64,000 nt of DNA from Egicoccus sp. AB-alg2 (GCF_041821065.1 NZ_JBGUAX010000002.1:124001-188000); one strand, 5' to 3'; positions 8,488-16,874 are shown, counted from the stretch's first letter. The notes: a model not told the origin generated them from the letters alone. A program made the numbers and translations.

Positions 8488-9670
8488 ATGATCGAACCAT
8501 CACGGCAGGCGGGAGACGTGCTGACCGGGATGGCGGTCATCGCGGTCTGCTACGGCCTGGGCCGGTACGCCTATGGCCTGTTCGTCCCGGAGCTGCAGGA
8601 ATCGCTGGGTCTCGGCTCGACCGCCAGCGGCGCGATCGGCGGCCTCTCCCACGCTGGCTACGCGCTCGGACTCGTCGGCGCGCCACGGCTCGCCCGCCGC
8701 CTCGGCGCCGACCGGATCCCGGCCGGGGCCGGTCTGTGTGCCGCCGTCGGGCTGGGTGCGGTCGCGGCGAGCGTGGGACCGATCAGCCTGGGGGCCGCGG
8801 TGTTGGTGGCCGGCACCGGCAGCGGGCTGTCCTCCCCCGCCCTGGCGCAGCTCGTCGTGCAGCGGTTCCGGCGCGCGGACCGCTCGCCCGCGCAGACCTG
8901 GATCAACAGCGGCACCAGCCTCGGGCTCGCGATCTCCGCCCCGACGGTGCTGCTGGCCGTGCAGTGGAGGACCACCTGGAGCGTGTTCGCGCTGCTCGCG
9001 GCCCTCGTGGCGGCGACGGCGTGGGTCAGGCTGACCAACCGGAGGCGTGACGCTGCCGGCGGAGCCCCGAGAGATCGACGTCCCCGCCGGCGACCGACGC
9101 CCACGAGGAGCCTGCTGTCGTTCTCCCTGGTGGTCGGGATGACCAGCGCCCCGTACTGGACGTTCGCTCGCGAGCGGGTCATCGCCGCAGGACTCACCGC
9201 CGGCTGGTCCGCCGGCTTCTGGATCGTCATCGGGGGGCCTCGGCGTCACCGGCGGGGTCGCGGGCCTCATGGCGGCGCGGCTGGGTCTCGTGAGGACCCT
9301 GCGCATCTGGAGCGCCCTGTGGGCCCTCTCGCTCGGGCTCCTGGCGCTGCCGACCCTGCCCACCGTCGTCGCCCTCGGGTCGGCCGGCATCTTCGGAGCC
9401 GCCTACATGGCCCTCACCGGGCTCCTCATCCTGTGGGGCGTCGCGGACATGGCGGACGACGCGACAGCGGGCGTACGCGCCTGCTTCCTCGCCCTCGGCG
9501 CCGGTCAGGCGATCGCCACGCCCATGGCCGGTGTCGTTGCCGACGTGTGGAGCCTGCCGGCCGCGTTCGCCCTCGCCGCCACCGGCAGCCTCGCCCAACT
9601 CGTCATCGCCCCGGCCGCCGAACGTGCAGGCACCTCCCCGCCACCGCTGCTGCACGCCGAAGCCAGCTGA
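8488..9670 (+). pseudogene. YbfB/YjiJ-family MFS transporter, frameshifted
   Basis: The ATG at 8488 has GGTGAGG upstream. The first frame gives about 249 residues of a typical MFS_4 (YbfB/YjiJ) protein (GMAVIAVCYGLGRYAYGLFVPEL ends in the first helix). At the G6 run 9232-9237 the coding sense passes to another frame, which continues with GLGVTGGVAGLMAARLG through to the stop at 9670. Removing one G restores about 393 residues, the family's normal length, with about 12 helices. Either the gene is broken, the base is an assembly error, or the G6 run is a slippage site. It is divergent from tetR with a shared operator. Substrate unknown. Confidence 0.82.
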
Positions 9671-9690
9671 CCGCCAGGCACGGCCGCGGG

Positions 9691-9710
9691 CCGCGGAAGC
9701 GCTTCCGCGG
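9691..9710. promoter_or_regulatory. Perfect 20-bp palindrome with LacI-operator core
   Basis: CCGCGGAAGCGCTTCCGCGG is a perfect palindrome. Its core GGAAGCGCTTCC, with a central CG, has the form of LacI-family operators. A second copy of one half (GCTTCCGCGG) stands at 9723-9732. It lies between the MFS remnant and the TOPRIM gene (start 9772). No LacI-family gene is in the window, so the binding protein would be encoded elsewhere. A transcription terminator is the alternative, but there is no loop space in the palindrome and no T-tract. Confidence 0.5.
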
Positions 9711-9771
9711 GAGCGTCCGACCGCTTCCGCGGCAGCCGGCAATTGGCACCCGGGTGCGGCACGCTGGCACC

Positions 9772-10380
9772 ATGAGCAGCAGGATTCCCCAGGAGGTCGC
9801 CAGCGCCGCCGCGGCGGTTGTCGCGGTCGGAGCGCGTGCGGCGATGCTCGTCGAAGGCGGCAGTGACCGGGCGGCGGTGCGAGCACTCGCGGCGCGCCGG
9901 GGCCGCGACCTCGATGCCGAGGGCGTCGCCGTCGTCGCCCTGGGCGGCATCACCAATCTCGGGCACTACGTCGAACTCCTGGGTCCCCGAGGGGCGGGCC
10001 TGCACCTCGCCGGGCTCTACGACGAGCCGGAGGCCGGCGTCGTGCGCCGCGGGTTGACGGCCTCCGGCATCCCTGCCGGCCAGGACCTGACCGTCCACGG
10101 GTTCCATGGCTGCCGCCGCGACCTCGAGGACGAGCTGCTGCGTGTGCTGGGTGCCGGTGCCGTGCTTCGCATCTTCGAACAGGACGGCGAGGCGGGACGA
10201 TTCAGGACGTTCCAGCGCCAACCTGCCCAGCGGGGACGGCCGATCGAGGCGCACCTGCATCGGTTCCTCGGGATCCGGTCGGGTCGCAAGCTCCGGTACG
10301 GGCGGCTCCTGGTCGAGGCGCTCGACCTGGATCGCGTGCCCGCCCCGCTCGACGCCGTCCTGACCGAAGTGTGCACCTGA
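9772..10380 (+). CDS. Stand-alone TOPRIM-domain protein (OLD-nuclease-like)
   Basis: 202 residues from the ATG at 9772; the frame is open upstream but that part is the out-of-frame tail of the MFS gene. Residues 22-38 (RAAMLVEGGSDRAAVRA) match the TOPRIM glutamate motif (E28), followed by VVALGGITNLGHY (52-66) and LAGLYDEPEAG (79-89), where TOPRIM proteins have their acidic DxD-like pair. The C-terminal part (FHGCRRDLEDELLRVLG) resembles that of OLD-type TOPRIM proteins. No ATPase domain is attached and none is adjacent. It could be a nuclease or nucleotidyl-hydrolase of unknown substrate, and this is inferred from the motifs only. Confidence 0.75.
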   Translation: MSSRIPQEVASAAAAVVAVGARAAMLVEGGSDRAAVRALAARRGRDLDAEGVAVVALGGITNLGHYVELLGPRGAGLHLAGLYDEPEAGVVRRGLTASGIPAGQDLTVHGFHGCRRDLEDELLRVLGAGAVLRIFEQDGEAGRFRTFQRQPAQRGRPIEAHLHRFLGIRSGRKLRYGRLLVEALDLDRVPAPLDAVLTEVCT

Positions 10381-10460
10381 CCCCAGCAACGCCGGAGACG
10401 TCCGCCATGCGGGGCATCCGGGCGGCTACCGTGCCGACGATCGCCGCACGTGGAACCGTG

Positions 10461-10913
10461 ATGCCTGCCATGACCGTCAGCCGCCACGTCGACGCCCCAC
10501 CGGAGCGGGTCTGGGCCGTCCTGACCGATCTCGAGCGCTCGCCCGAGGTCATCGGCGCCATCCAATCGGTGGAGGTCCACACCGGCCCAGGCTTCGAGGT
10601 CGGCACACGCTGGACGGAGACCCGCACCATGATGGGTCGGACCGCCAGCGAGACCATGGAAGTCACGGCGGTCGACCCGGGACGGTCCTACGTCGTCGAA
10701 GCGGACAGCGGCGGCACCCACTACCGCAGCGAGTTCCGTCTGGCTCCGGACGGCGACGGCACGGCCCTGACCATGACCTTCGACGGCCAGCCGTCGGGGC
10801 TGGGCGGCCGGGTCGCGGCGGCCACGCTCGGACGACTCCTTGCGCGGCCGACCCGCAAGGCCCTGGCCGCCGACCTCGACGACATCGCACAGGCCAGCGA
10901 ACACGGCGGCTGA
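10461..10913 (+). CDS. SRPBCC-family (polyketide cyclase-like) protein
   Basis: About 150 residues. The start is uncertain between the ATGs at 10461 and 10470; the family homology begins at MTVSRHVDAPPERVWAVLTDLE. The pattern of a START/Bet v1-like fold is visible: an N-terminal strand, the helix PPERVWAVLTD, then FEVGTRWTETR, a strand-rich middle (YVVEADSGGTHYRSEFRLAP) and a long C-terminal helix. These proteins bind hydrophobic ligands in a cavity, and this one cannot be given a specific role. It stands alone, 80 bp after the TOPRIM gene. Confidence 0.8.
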   Translation: MPAMTVSRHVDAPPERVWAVLTDLERSPEVIGAIQSVEVHTGPGFEVGTRWTETRTMMGRTASETMEVTAVDPGRSYVVEADSGGTHYRSEFRLAPDGDGTALTMTFDGQPSGLGGRVAAATLGRLLARPTRKALAADLDDIAQASEHGG

Positions 10914-10939
10914 CGCAAGCCGCAACGTCGAGCGAGCCG

Positions 10940-11416
10940 CTACGTCGAGGTGCCGGCAAGCGACAGGCGTGCCACGACCTCGCCGTCATCCATCTCGCCG
11001 TTCGGCTCGAAGCCGAGGCCGAGGTAGAACCGTTCCGGGCTGCCGTCACCCGGCACCCAGCTCGTGTGGATCGAGGTGCCACCGCGCGAGCGGATCTTCT
11101 CGAAGGCCAACGCCAGCGCGGCGGACGCGATCCCCTGCCGTTGATGGGCGCGACCGACCATCAACCGCCACAACCAGTAGGGACGGCCATCCTCGTCGTC
11201 GAGGTCGATCTCCAGCATCAGGAAGCCCACGACCTCACGGTCGCGCACGATGGCGCGAGGCCATGCGTGGGCGTAGTTGGCGTAGGCCTCGGCCAGGGAC
11301 CAGACGTTGTCCGCGACGAAGCGCTTCTGATCCGGTGCGACCTCGAGGTCACACACCGCCGCGACGTTCTCGTCGGTGATCGGCTCGAGACCCACCGTCG
11401 ACGTCGTAGGCCCCAC
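10940..11416 (-). CDS. GNAT-family N-acetyltransferase
   Basis: 158 residues. The acetyl-CoA binding motif A is clear (WRLMVGRAHQRQGIASAAL, near 83-101, with the Q/RxxGxxA pyrophosphate loop), followed by motif B-like FYLGLGFEPNG. The N-terminal VCDLEVAPDQKRFVADN resembles spermine/spermidine-type acetyltransferases (BltD/PaiA-like). It transfers acetyl from acetyl-CoA to an amine, probably a small polyamine-like substrate by family resemblance. It faces the SRPBCC gene convergently and follows the nitrilase gene on the same strand with 30 bp between. Confidence 0.88.
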   Translation of the reverse strand: MGPTTSTVGLEPITDENVAAVCDLEVAPDQKRFVADNVWSLAEAYANYAHAWPRAIVRDREVVGFLMLEIDLDDEDGRPYWLWRLMVGRAHQRQGIASAALALAFEKIRSRGGTSIHTSWVPGDGSPERFYLGLGFEPNGEMDDGEVVARLSLAGTST

Positions 11417-11446
11417 CAGAGTTCCGATCTCGGGCCGCCAGGAGTT

Positions 11447-12508
11447 CTACCGGCGTGCATCCGCCGTGGCAGGCTGCTGCATGGCGCCAGACGAGGACCG
11501 TCGGGCGACGTCATCGGCGGTGGCCGCGCCCCCGTGATGCTCGTCGTTCCCCGTCGTCGTAGCCGCGCTGGACGCTGGCGATGCCGCGGTCGAACGAGCA
11601 GGTGGGCGGGGACGCTCGTCGACCTCGAGCCGGAACACGTCCGGGCGGGCGTAGTGGCCGACGGGGTCGAACTGGCGCCGGGCACTCACGAGCGCATCCA
11701 GATCGCAGTCGGCGATCACGATCCCGGGTTCGCCGACCAGCGGTCCCGCGAGCAGCTGACCACCGGGACCGACGACGCAGGAATTGCCGCGCGCCAGCCA
11801 GTCGTCGCTGCCCCCGTAGATCTCGTCGCGCCCAGGGATGCCCTGCGGGACGTCGGACCCGCGCAGGCAGAACGTCACGCCGACCACGAAACAGCGGCCT
11901 TCCTTGGCGATGTGACGCATCGTCGGAACCCAGGCATCGCTGTTGTCCCAGGTCGGCGCCACCAGGACGTCCATCCCCTGGGCGTAGAGGTGGTAGCGAG
12001 CCAGCGGCATGTAGTTCTCCCAGCAGATCAGGCCACCGAGCCGACCCACCGGGGTGTCCAGAACCGACATCGTCGAGCCGTCGCCCATCCCCCAGACCAG
12101 CCGCTCGCCGCCGGTCGGCATCAGCTTGCGATGCACGGCCAGGAGATGCCCGTCCGGGCCGAACCACGCCAGCGAGTTGTACAGCGTGGACCCGTCACGC
12201 TCGTTGATCCCCACCGCGAGGTGCACCCCCGCCGACCGTGCCGCGTCCGCGAGTGCGTCGACCGCGGGCCCTGGCACGGTCACCGACTGCTCGACCAATC
12301 GCTCGTACCAGCGGGCCGGCCCGTCGGCCCACGGGGTCGTGCGCCACACCCAGTCCGGGTAGGTCGGCACGAACGCCTCCGGAAAGACCACCAGCTCGGC
12401 CCCTTCGGCCGCCGCCTGGCCGGTGAGCGCGTGCACCCTCGCCACGGTGGCATCCCGGTCGAGGAACACCGGCGCGTCCTGGACGGCTGCCACACGGACG
12501 ATGGTCAC
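11447..12508 (-). CDS. Nitrilase (carbon-nitrogen hydrolase superfamily)
   Basis: 353 residues from a GTG at 12508 with AGGAGA 7 nt upstream; the longer open frame upstream is out of family. The catalytic triad is complete: E44 (VVFPEAFVPTYPDW), K128 (HRKLMPTGGERL) and C162 (GGLICWENYMPLAR). The CWENYMPLAR signature marks true nitrilases, which convert a nitrile to carboxylate and ammonia, usually as large helical oligomers, rather than amidases. The last 45 residues or so are Ala/Ser/Arg-rich and probably disordered. It follows a cupin/XRE regulator gene on the same strand (122 bp upstream), which could control it. The preferred nitrile cannot be told. Confidence 0.92.
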   Translation of the reverse strand: MTIVRVAAVQDAPVFLDRDATVARVHALTGQAAAEGAELVVFPEAFVPTYPDWVWRTTPWADGPARWYERLVEQSVTVPGPAVDALADAARSAGVHLAVGINERDGSTLYNSLAWFGPDGHLLAVHRKLMPTGGERLVWGMGDGSTMSVLDTPVGRLGGLICWENYMPLARYHLYAQGMDVLVAPTWDNSDAWVPTMRHIAKEGRCFVVGVTFCLRGSDVPQGIPGRDEIYGGSDDWLARGNSCVVGPGGQLLAGPLVGEPGIVIADCDLDALVSARRQFDPVGHYARPDVFRLEVDERPRPPARSTAASPASSAATTTGNDEHHGGAATADDVARRSSSGAMQQPATADARR

Positions 12509-12630
12509 GATCGCTCTCCTGGCATGCCGTGATGGGGCCCACCCACCAGCATCGAACGAGCCGCCCGGGCACGTCAAGGTGCTCGGGCCACGCGTCACCC
12601 CACACCCAGCGGGAGCGACGGGTGTCGGCA

Positions 12631-13218
12631 TCAGGTGCGCAGGTGGAAGCGTTCTCCCTGGGGGCTGAAGATGGCGATGAGCTCGACGGGTTCGTCGAAG
12701 GTGCCGAACCAGTGGGGCGTGAGGGTGGAGAACTCGACCGCTTCGCCGGCCTCGATCACGAGGTCGTCCTCGCCGAGGATGAGGCGCATGCGGCCGCTGA
12801 GGACGTACATCCAGTCGTGTCCCTCGTGGACCGGCAGCACCGCGGGAGGGTGGCTGCGGCCGGGCTCGACGAGGTACTTGTAGGCGTGCAGCCCGCCGGC
12901 AGGTCCGCGGTGGGTCAGCGGCCACACCGTGACGCCGTGACGGGCCGTCGGGGCGTTGCGCACCCGGGGGTCGGGTGTGACCGCGGGCGCGAGGAGGTCG
13001 TCGATGCTGACCCCGAGCGCGGAAGCGATCCCGGGGAGGTGGTCGACCGCCAGGCGGCGCTTGCCGGACTCGAGGCGGCTGAGCGTCGACACGTCGAGGC
13101 GTGCCGCATCGGCCACCTGCTGCAGGGTGAGTCCGCGGTCCGTGCGCAGCTGTCGTAGTCGGTGACGGATCCGCTGGTCCAGGTCCCGGTCAGGGGTCTC
13201 GGCCACGGCGGCCTCCAT
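12631..13218 (-). CDS. XRE-type helix-turn-helix regulator with C-terminal cupin domain
   Basis: 195 residues. Residues 17-72 form a Cro/C1 helix-turn-helix (IRHRLRQLRTDRGLTLQQVADA ... STLSRLESGKR). The C-terminal half is a cupin_2 barrel with HEGHDWMYVLSGRMRLILG and a second motif near the end (LTPHWFGTF). This is the common architecture of metabolite-sensing repressors. It is divergent from the thioredoxin-reductase-like gene and lies upstream of the nitrilase on the same strand, so either may be its target. Confidence 0.92.
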   Translation of the reverse strand: MEAAVAETPDRDLDQRIRHRLRQLRTDRGLTLQQVADAARLDVSTLSRLESGKRRLAVDHLPGIASALGVSIDDLLAPAVTPDPRVRNAPTARHGVTVWPLTHRGPAGGLHAYKYLVEPGRSHPPAVLPVHEGHDWMYVLSGRMRLILGEDDLVIEAGEAVEFSTLTPHWFGTFDEPVELIAIFSPQGERFHLRT

Positions 13219-13308
13219 GGCGTCGCGTGGTTTGCCAGTTCAGCAATCCATCTTGCCAGGCCGAGTCACCGAGGTCACGCTGTTGCGACCCGTGAAGGAG
13301 GACGCCCG
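13219..13308. promoter_or_regulatory. Divergent promoter region with a repeated heptamer
   Basis: The 90 bp between the cupin regulator (start 13218, minus) and the reductase (start 13309, plus) hold a direct repeat TTGCCAG at 13232-13238 and 13253-13259. The copies are 21 bp apart, two helical turns. This could be a recognition site for the regulator. The reductase's ribosome binding site AAGGAGG is at 13295-13301. No clear -10 box was identified. Confidence 0.35.
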
Positions 13309-14256
13309 ATGTCTCTGCCTGCCGAACGCCTCGTCGACGTCTGCGTGATCGGCGGTGGGCCGGCCGGCCTGTCCGCCGCCCTGGTCCTGGCCCGCTCGCG
13401 GCGGTCCGTGCTGGTCATCGACGCCGGCGAGCCCCGCAACGCGCCCGCCGTGGCCATGCACGCGTTCCTCAGCCGTGACGGCATGGCGCCGGCCGAGTTC
13501 CTGCGCCTGGGGCGTGCGGAGGTCGTCGGCTACGGCGGCGAGGTCGAGTCCGGCCAGGTGGTCGACGTCGAGCGCACGGAGGGGCGGTTCCGGGTCGTGC
13601 GTGCCGATGGCCGCGCCGTTCGTGCTCGCCGGCTGGTCGTCACCACGGGGCTCGTGGACGAACTTCCCGGCGTCCCCGGTCTGGCCGAGCGCTGGGGTCG
13701 GGACGTCGTGCACTGCCCCTACTGTCACGGTTGGGAGGTGCGCGACCGTCTGATCGGGGTGCTGAACACCTCGCCGATGTCGCTGCACCAGGCGGGCCTG
13801 TTCCGCCAGCTCAGCGAGCGCATCGTTCTGCTCGCGCACGACGGGCCCTCGCCGGATGCCGATCAGGCGGCACAGCTGGCCGCACGTGACGTCGAGGTGG
13901 TCGAGGGTCGGGTCGCGGCGCTGGAGATCGAACAGGACGTTCTCACGGGCGTGCGACTGGAGGACGGACGCGCGGTGACGCTGGAGGTGTTGGCCGTCGC
14001 CCCGCGCTTCGTGGGCCGCTCCGCCCTGTTGGAGGAGCTCGGGCTGGACCCGGTGGAGCTCCCGTCGGCGACCGGGCTCCACGTGCCCTCGGATCCCACG
14101 GGGGCGACCAGCGTCCCCGGCGTGTGGGTGGCCGGCAACGTCACCGACCCGAGCGCCCAGGTCATCACCGCTGCCGCGCAGGGCAACCGCGTCGGGGCCG
14201 TCGTCAACGCGGACCTCGTCACCGAGGACCTGGCGCTCGCACGGGTCGGTCCCTGA
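13309..14256 (+). CDS. Thioredoxin-reductase-like FAD oxidoreductase
   Basis: 315 residues; the ATG at 13309 has AAGGAGG 8 nt upstream. The FAD-binding motif GGGPAG is at 15-20, and the redox pair CPYC at 136-139 (HCPYCHGWEVRD). The stretch after it, where thioredoxin reductases bind NADPH through GxGxxA, reads IGVLNTSPMSLHQAG and lacks that motif. The C-terminal FAD motif GVWVAGNVTDPSAQVITAA is normal. This suits the actinobacterial subfamily near ferredoxin-dependent or disulfide-forming oxidases such as GliT/HlmI rather than TrxB. The electron partner is unknown. It is divergent from the cupin regulator. Confidence 0.88.
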   Translation: MSLPAERLVDVCVIGGGPAGLSAALVLARSRRSVLVIDAGEPRNAPAVAMHAFLSRDGMAPAEFLRLGRAEVVGYGGEVESGQVVDVERTEGRFRVVRADGRAVRARRLVVTTGLVDELPGVPGLAERWGRDVVHCPYCHGWEVRDRLIGVLNTSPMSLHQAGLFRQLSERIVLLAHDGPSPDADQAAQLAARDVEVVEGRVAALEIEQDVLTGVRLEDGRAVTLEVLAVAPRFVGRSALLEELGLDPVELPSATGLHVPSDPTGATSVPGVWVAGNVTDPSAQVITAAAQGNRVGAVVNADLVTEDLALARVGP

Positions 14257-14308
14257 CGAGCGCACGACCGCGTGCACGGAACCGCTCGCGGGCGGCGTGG
14301 CCAGCGCG

Positions 14309-15208
14309 TCAGCGGTGGGCGAGCGCGGCCAGGGCGGCTGCCGACATCGTCTCCACGGGTGCCGGCCGGCCGGTCCAGCGCCGGTAGGAGGCGGCAGCCT
14401 GGCCGATCAGCATGCCCAACCCGTGGAACGTGTCGGCGCCGCGGTCGCGGGCGTCCTGCAGGAACGGGGTCGGCTCCGCGCCGGCGGCTACTGGCACGCG
14501 CGGATACAGCAGGTCGTAGGCGACCTGCCCGACCTGCAACGCGTGGAAGGCCGGGGGCAGTCGTTCGCCGTGCAGCCCCAACGGCGTGGCGTTCACGACG
14601 AGGCGTGCCCCATCGACGGCGCGAACGACGGCGGCCTCGTCGGCGAGGTCGACCGCTTCGGGCTGTCGCGCGCCGGCCCGCTCCCCCAGCGCCGCCAGCT
14701 CGTGTGCCGCCTCCGCGCGCCGGCCGACGACCGTCAGCCCGCAGCCGAGACGCCCCGCGGCGACCGCCGCGGCCCGGGCGGCGCCGCCGGTGCCGAGCAG
14801 CAGCAGCCGGTCCCCCGGCGCCAGCATCACGTCGGCGCGCAGCGCGTCCGCGAGCCCGACGGCGTCGGTGTTGTCGCCCAGCAGCCCGTCGGTGTCCCAG
14901 ACGAGCGTGTTGGCGGCCCCGATCAGCTGGGCCTCGGCCGTCAGCCGATCGCACAACCGCGCAACGGCCTCCTTGTGCGGCACCGTCACGTTCGCACCGA
15001 CCCCACCCACGACACCGAACGCGTCGACCGTCCGTGCCAGTGCGTCCGGTGGGCACGGCAGGGCCAGGTACACCAGGTCCAGGCCGTGCTCGTGGAACGC
15101 GGCGTTGTGCATCACGGGCGACAGCGAGTTCGCCACCGGCCAGCCGAACAGCGCCACCGGACGGGTGCTCGCCGTCGGCCAGGGGGCTCCGTCGGCCGGC
15201 CGGCTCAC
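14309..15208 (-). CDS. aroE: Shikimate dehydrogenase
   Basis: 299 residues from a GTG at 15208 that overlaps the mltG stop (GTGA). It catalyses reduction of 3-dehydroshikimate to shikimate with NADPH in aromatic amino acid synthesis. Motifs: substrate-binding NSLSPVMHNAAFHEHGLD, catalytic Lys in GANVTVPHKEAV, the NTLVWDTDGLLGDNTDAVG stretch with its acidic partner, the nucleotide loop GTGGAARAA, and NATPLGLHGE. The frame extends much further upstream but that is antisense-like noise over mltG. The order aroE-mltG-ruvX-alaS is standard in Actinobacteria. Confidence 0.96.
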   Translation of the reverse strand: MSRPADGAPWPTASTRPVALFGWPVANSLSPVMHNAAFHEHGLDLVYLALPCPPDALARTVDAFGVVGGVGANVTVPHKEAVARLCDRLTAEAQLIGAANTLVWDTDGLLGDNTDAVGLADALRADVMLAPGDRLLLLGTGGAARAAAVAAGRLGCGLTVVGRRAEAAHELAALGERAGARQPEAVDLADEAAVVRAVDGARLVVNATPLGLHGERLPPAFHALQVGQVAYDLLYPRVPVAAGAEPTPFLQDARDRGADTFHGLGMLIGQAAASYRRWTGRPAPVETMSAAALAALAHR

Positions 15209-16332
15209 TCGGGCAGGTCCTCGCCCTGGCAACGGCCGGCATCGCGGAACGCGGCCACGTTGACGTTGTGCTCGTCGAGCGTGTCCGCGAACGCGTGCCG
15301 CCCGTCGCACTCCGGCGTCAGCACGTAGAAGCGGTAGCTGACGTCGGCCGGCTCGTACGCGGCCAGCAGCGACGCCCGGCCCATGCCGGAGATCGGCCCC
15401 GGCGGCAGGCCCTCCACGACGTAGGTGTTGTAGGGGTGCTCCACCTCGAGGTCCTCGAGGAGCACGACGTCCCGCGGCTCCCCGACGGCGTAGACGACCG
15501 TCGCGTCGATCTGCAACCGCATGCCGTCGTCGAGGCGGTTCTCGATCACGCCCGCCACGGTCTGCCGTTCGTCGTCGACCCGGGTCTCGCGCTCGATCAG
15601 GCTGGCCAGCGTCAGCATGTCGAAGCGGTTCAGCCCGCGATCCTCCGCCGCCGCGACCTGCTCCTCGGGCACCTCGGACATCACCCGCTCGAGCTGGTCG
15701 ACCATGCGTTGCAGCACGTCCAGCGGCGCGGCGTCGGCACGCACCTCGTAGGTCTCGGGGAACAGCAACCCCTCGTAGGGCTCCTCGACCTCCTCGGGAG
15801 CTTCGGCCGGCTCTGGCACCCACTCGGGCAGCTGCAACACCCCGTCGGCGTTCTCGCCGGCCTCGGTGCGCTCGTCCAGCACGGTCTGGAAGTCGGCCTC
15901 GTCGTACGCCTCGAACTGGTCGGCCAGGCGCGCCAGGGTCTGCTCGACGGTCAGACCCTCCTGGACCGTGAAGCGCACCCCGGCGTTGGCGCCGCCGCGG
16001 GCAGGCCCGTCCATGAGCGTCTGGATCACGGCCTCGGAGTCCATGCCGGTCTGGAAGTCGTACTCGCCCGGCTGCAGTTGCGCGGCCAGTTCGACGTCGC
16101 TGGCGGCGATCCGGAACGTGGTGGCGTTGCGGACGACCCCGGCCTCCTCGAGCCGGTCGGCGACCGAGCGCACCGACTCGCCCTGCTCGACGGTGAGCGA
16201 GACGGGCTGGCCGGCCTCGACGCGGTTCGGCGTCGGCAGCGCGTCCGCGAGCCACATCACCCCGGCACCGACCCCCAGTGCGACGAGTCCGAGGAACCCC
16301 AGGAACCACTTCGAGCCCCGGCTCAACGCCAC
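15205..16332 (-). CDS. mltG: Endolytic murein transglycosylase
   Basis: 375 residues. The GTG at 16332 is chosen because AGAAGGAG lies about 8 nt upstream; the open frame continues further but overlaps ruvX. One N-terminal membrane helix (KWFLGFLGLVALGVGAGVMWL, residues 9-29) is followed by a LysM-like segment (VSLTVEQGESVRSVADRLEEAGV) and the YceG domain. That domain has the conserved LFPETYEV, the catalytic Glu in ASLIERETR, and LPPGPISGMGRASLLAA. It cleaves nascent peptidoglycan strands at the membrane and ends septal or wall synthesis. It is coupled to aroE by a 4-bp overlap. Confidence 0.95.
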   Translation of the reverse strand: MALSRGSKWFLGFLGLVALGVGAGVMWLADALPTPNRVEAGQPVSLTVEQGESVRSVADRLEEAGVVRNATTFRIAASDVELAAQLQPGEYDFQTGMDSEAVIQTLMDGPARGGANAGVRFTVQEGLTVEQTLARLADQFEAYDEADFQTVLDERTEAGENADGVLQLPEWVPEPAEAPEEVEEPYEGLLFPETYEVRADAAPLDVLQRMVDQLERVMSEVPEEQVAAAEDRGLNRFDMLTLASLIERETRVDDERQTVAGVIENRLDDGMRLQIDATVVYAVGEPRDVVLLEDLEVEHPYNTYVVEGLPPGPISGMGRASLLAAYEPADVSYRFYVLTPECDGRHAFADTLDEHNVNVAAFRDAGRCQGEDLPE

Positions 16333-16394
16333 CTGCCTACTCCTTCTTCGTGGCCGTCGGCCGTGGTCGTGCGCCCCGCTCCCCCGTGGCGGGC

Positions 16395-16874
16395 TCAGCC
16401 GGCCCGATGCCGGCGCTGCGCCTCCAGCACGGACTGTAGGAGGATGCTGGCCGCCACGCGGTCGATGTGCTGCCGGCGATCCTCGCGTGACGCGTCCTGG
16501 TCGAGCATCACGCGCTGCGCCTCGGTCGTCGTGAACCGCTCGTCCCAGAGCGCGACGGGCAGGCCGGTGCGGGCCCGCAGCCGCTCGGCGAACCACCGCG
16601 AGCGCTGCGCCGGGTTGCCTTCGCTGCCGTCGAGCTGGCGTGGCTCGCCGATCACCAGCCCGACGACCTCGTGGCGGGCGACGGCGTTGACCAGCCCGTC
16701 GAGCGCCGGACCGTCCTGGTTGCGCGGGACCTGCAGGGTCTCTGCCGGCGACGCGATCGTCTGGGTCGGGTCGGAGACGGCGAGCCCGATGCGCACCTCA
16801 CCGAGGTCGATCGCCAGCAGCCGCCCGGTGGTGGGCAGCTCGTCGGAGCGGCGCTTGCCGAGCTCGTAGCCCAT
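16395..16874 (-). CDS. ruvX: Putative pre-16S rRNA nuclease (YqgF/RuvX, RNase H fold)
   Basis: 159 residues, normal length. RNase H-fold motifs are present: LLAIDLGEVRIGLAVSD with the first Asp, VVGLVIGEPRQLDGSEG, LWDERFTTTEAQ with the catalytic Glu region, and IDRVAASILLQS with the last Asp. It matures the 5' end of 16S rRNA in E. coli, and a Holliday junction role has been proposed for some members. Its ATG shares one base with the alaS stop (TGATG), so it is translated with alaS. mltG follows after 62 bp. Confidence 0.95.
   Translation of the reverse strand: MGYELGKRRSDELPTTGRLLAIDLGEVRIGLAVSDPTQTIASPAETLQVPRNQDGPALDGLVNAVARHEVVGLVIGEPRQLDGSEGNPAQRSRWFAERLRARTGLPVALWDERFTTTEAQRVMLDQDASREDRRQHIDRVAASILLQSVLEAQRRHRAG

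Noticed and set aside
14262-14275. Small hairpin GCACG-accg-CGTGC between the reductase gene and aroE
   Set aside because: The stem is only 5 bp with no T-tract, so it is not distinguishable from chance in GC-rich DNA.
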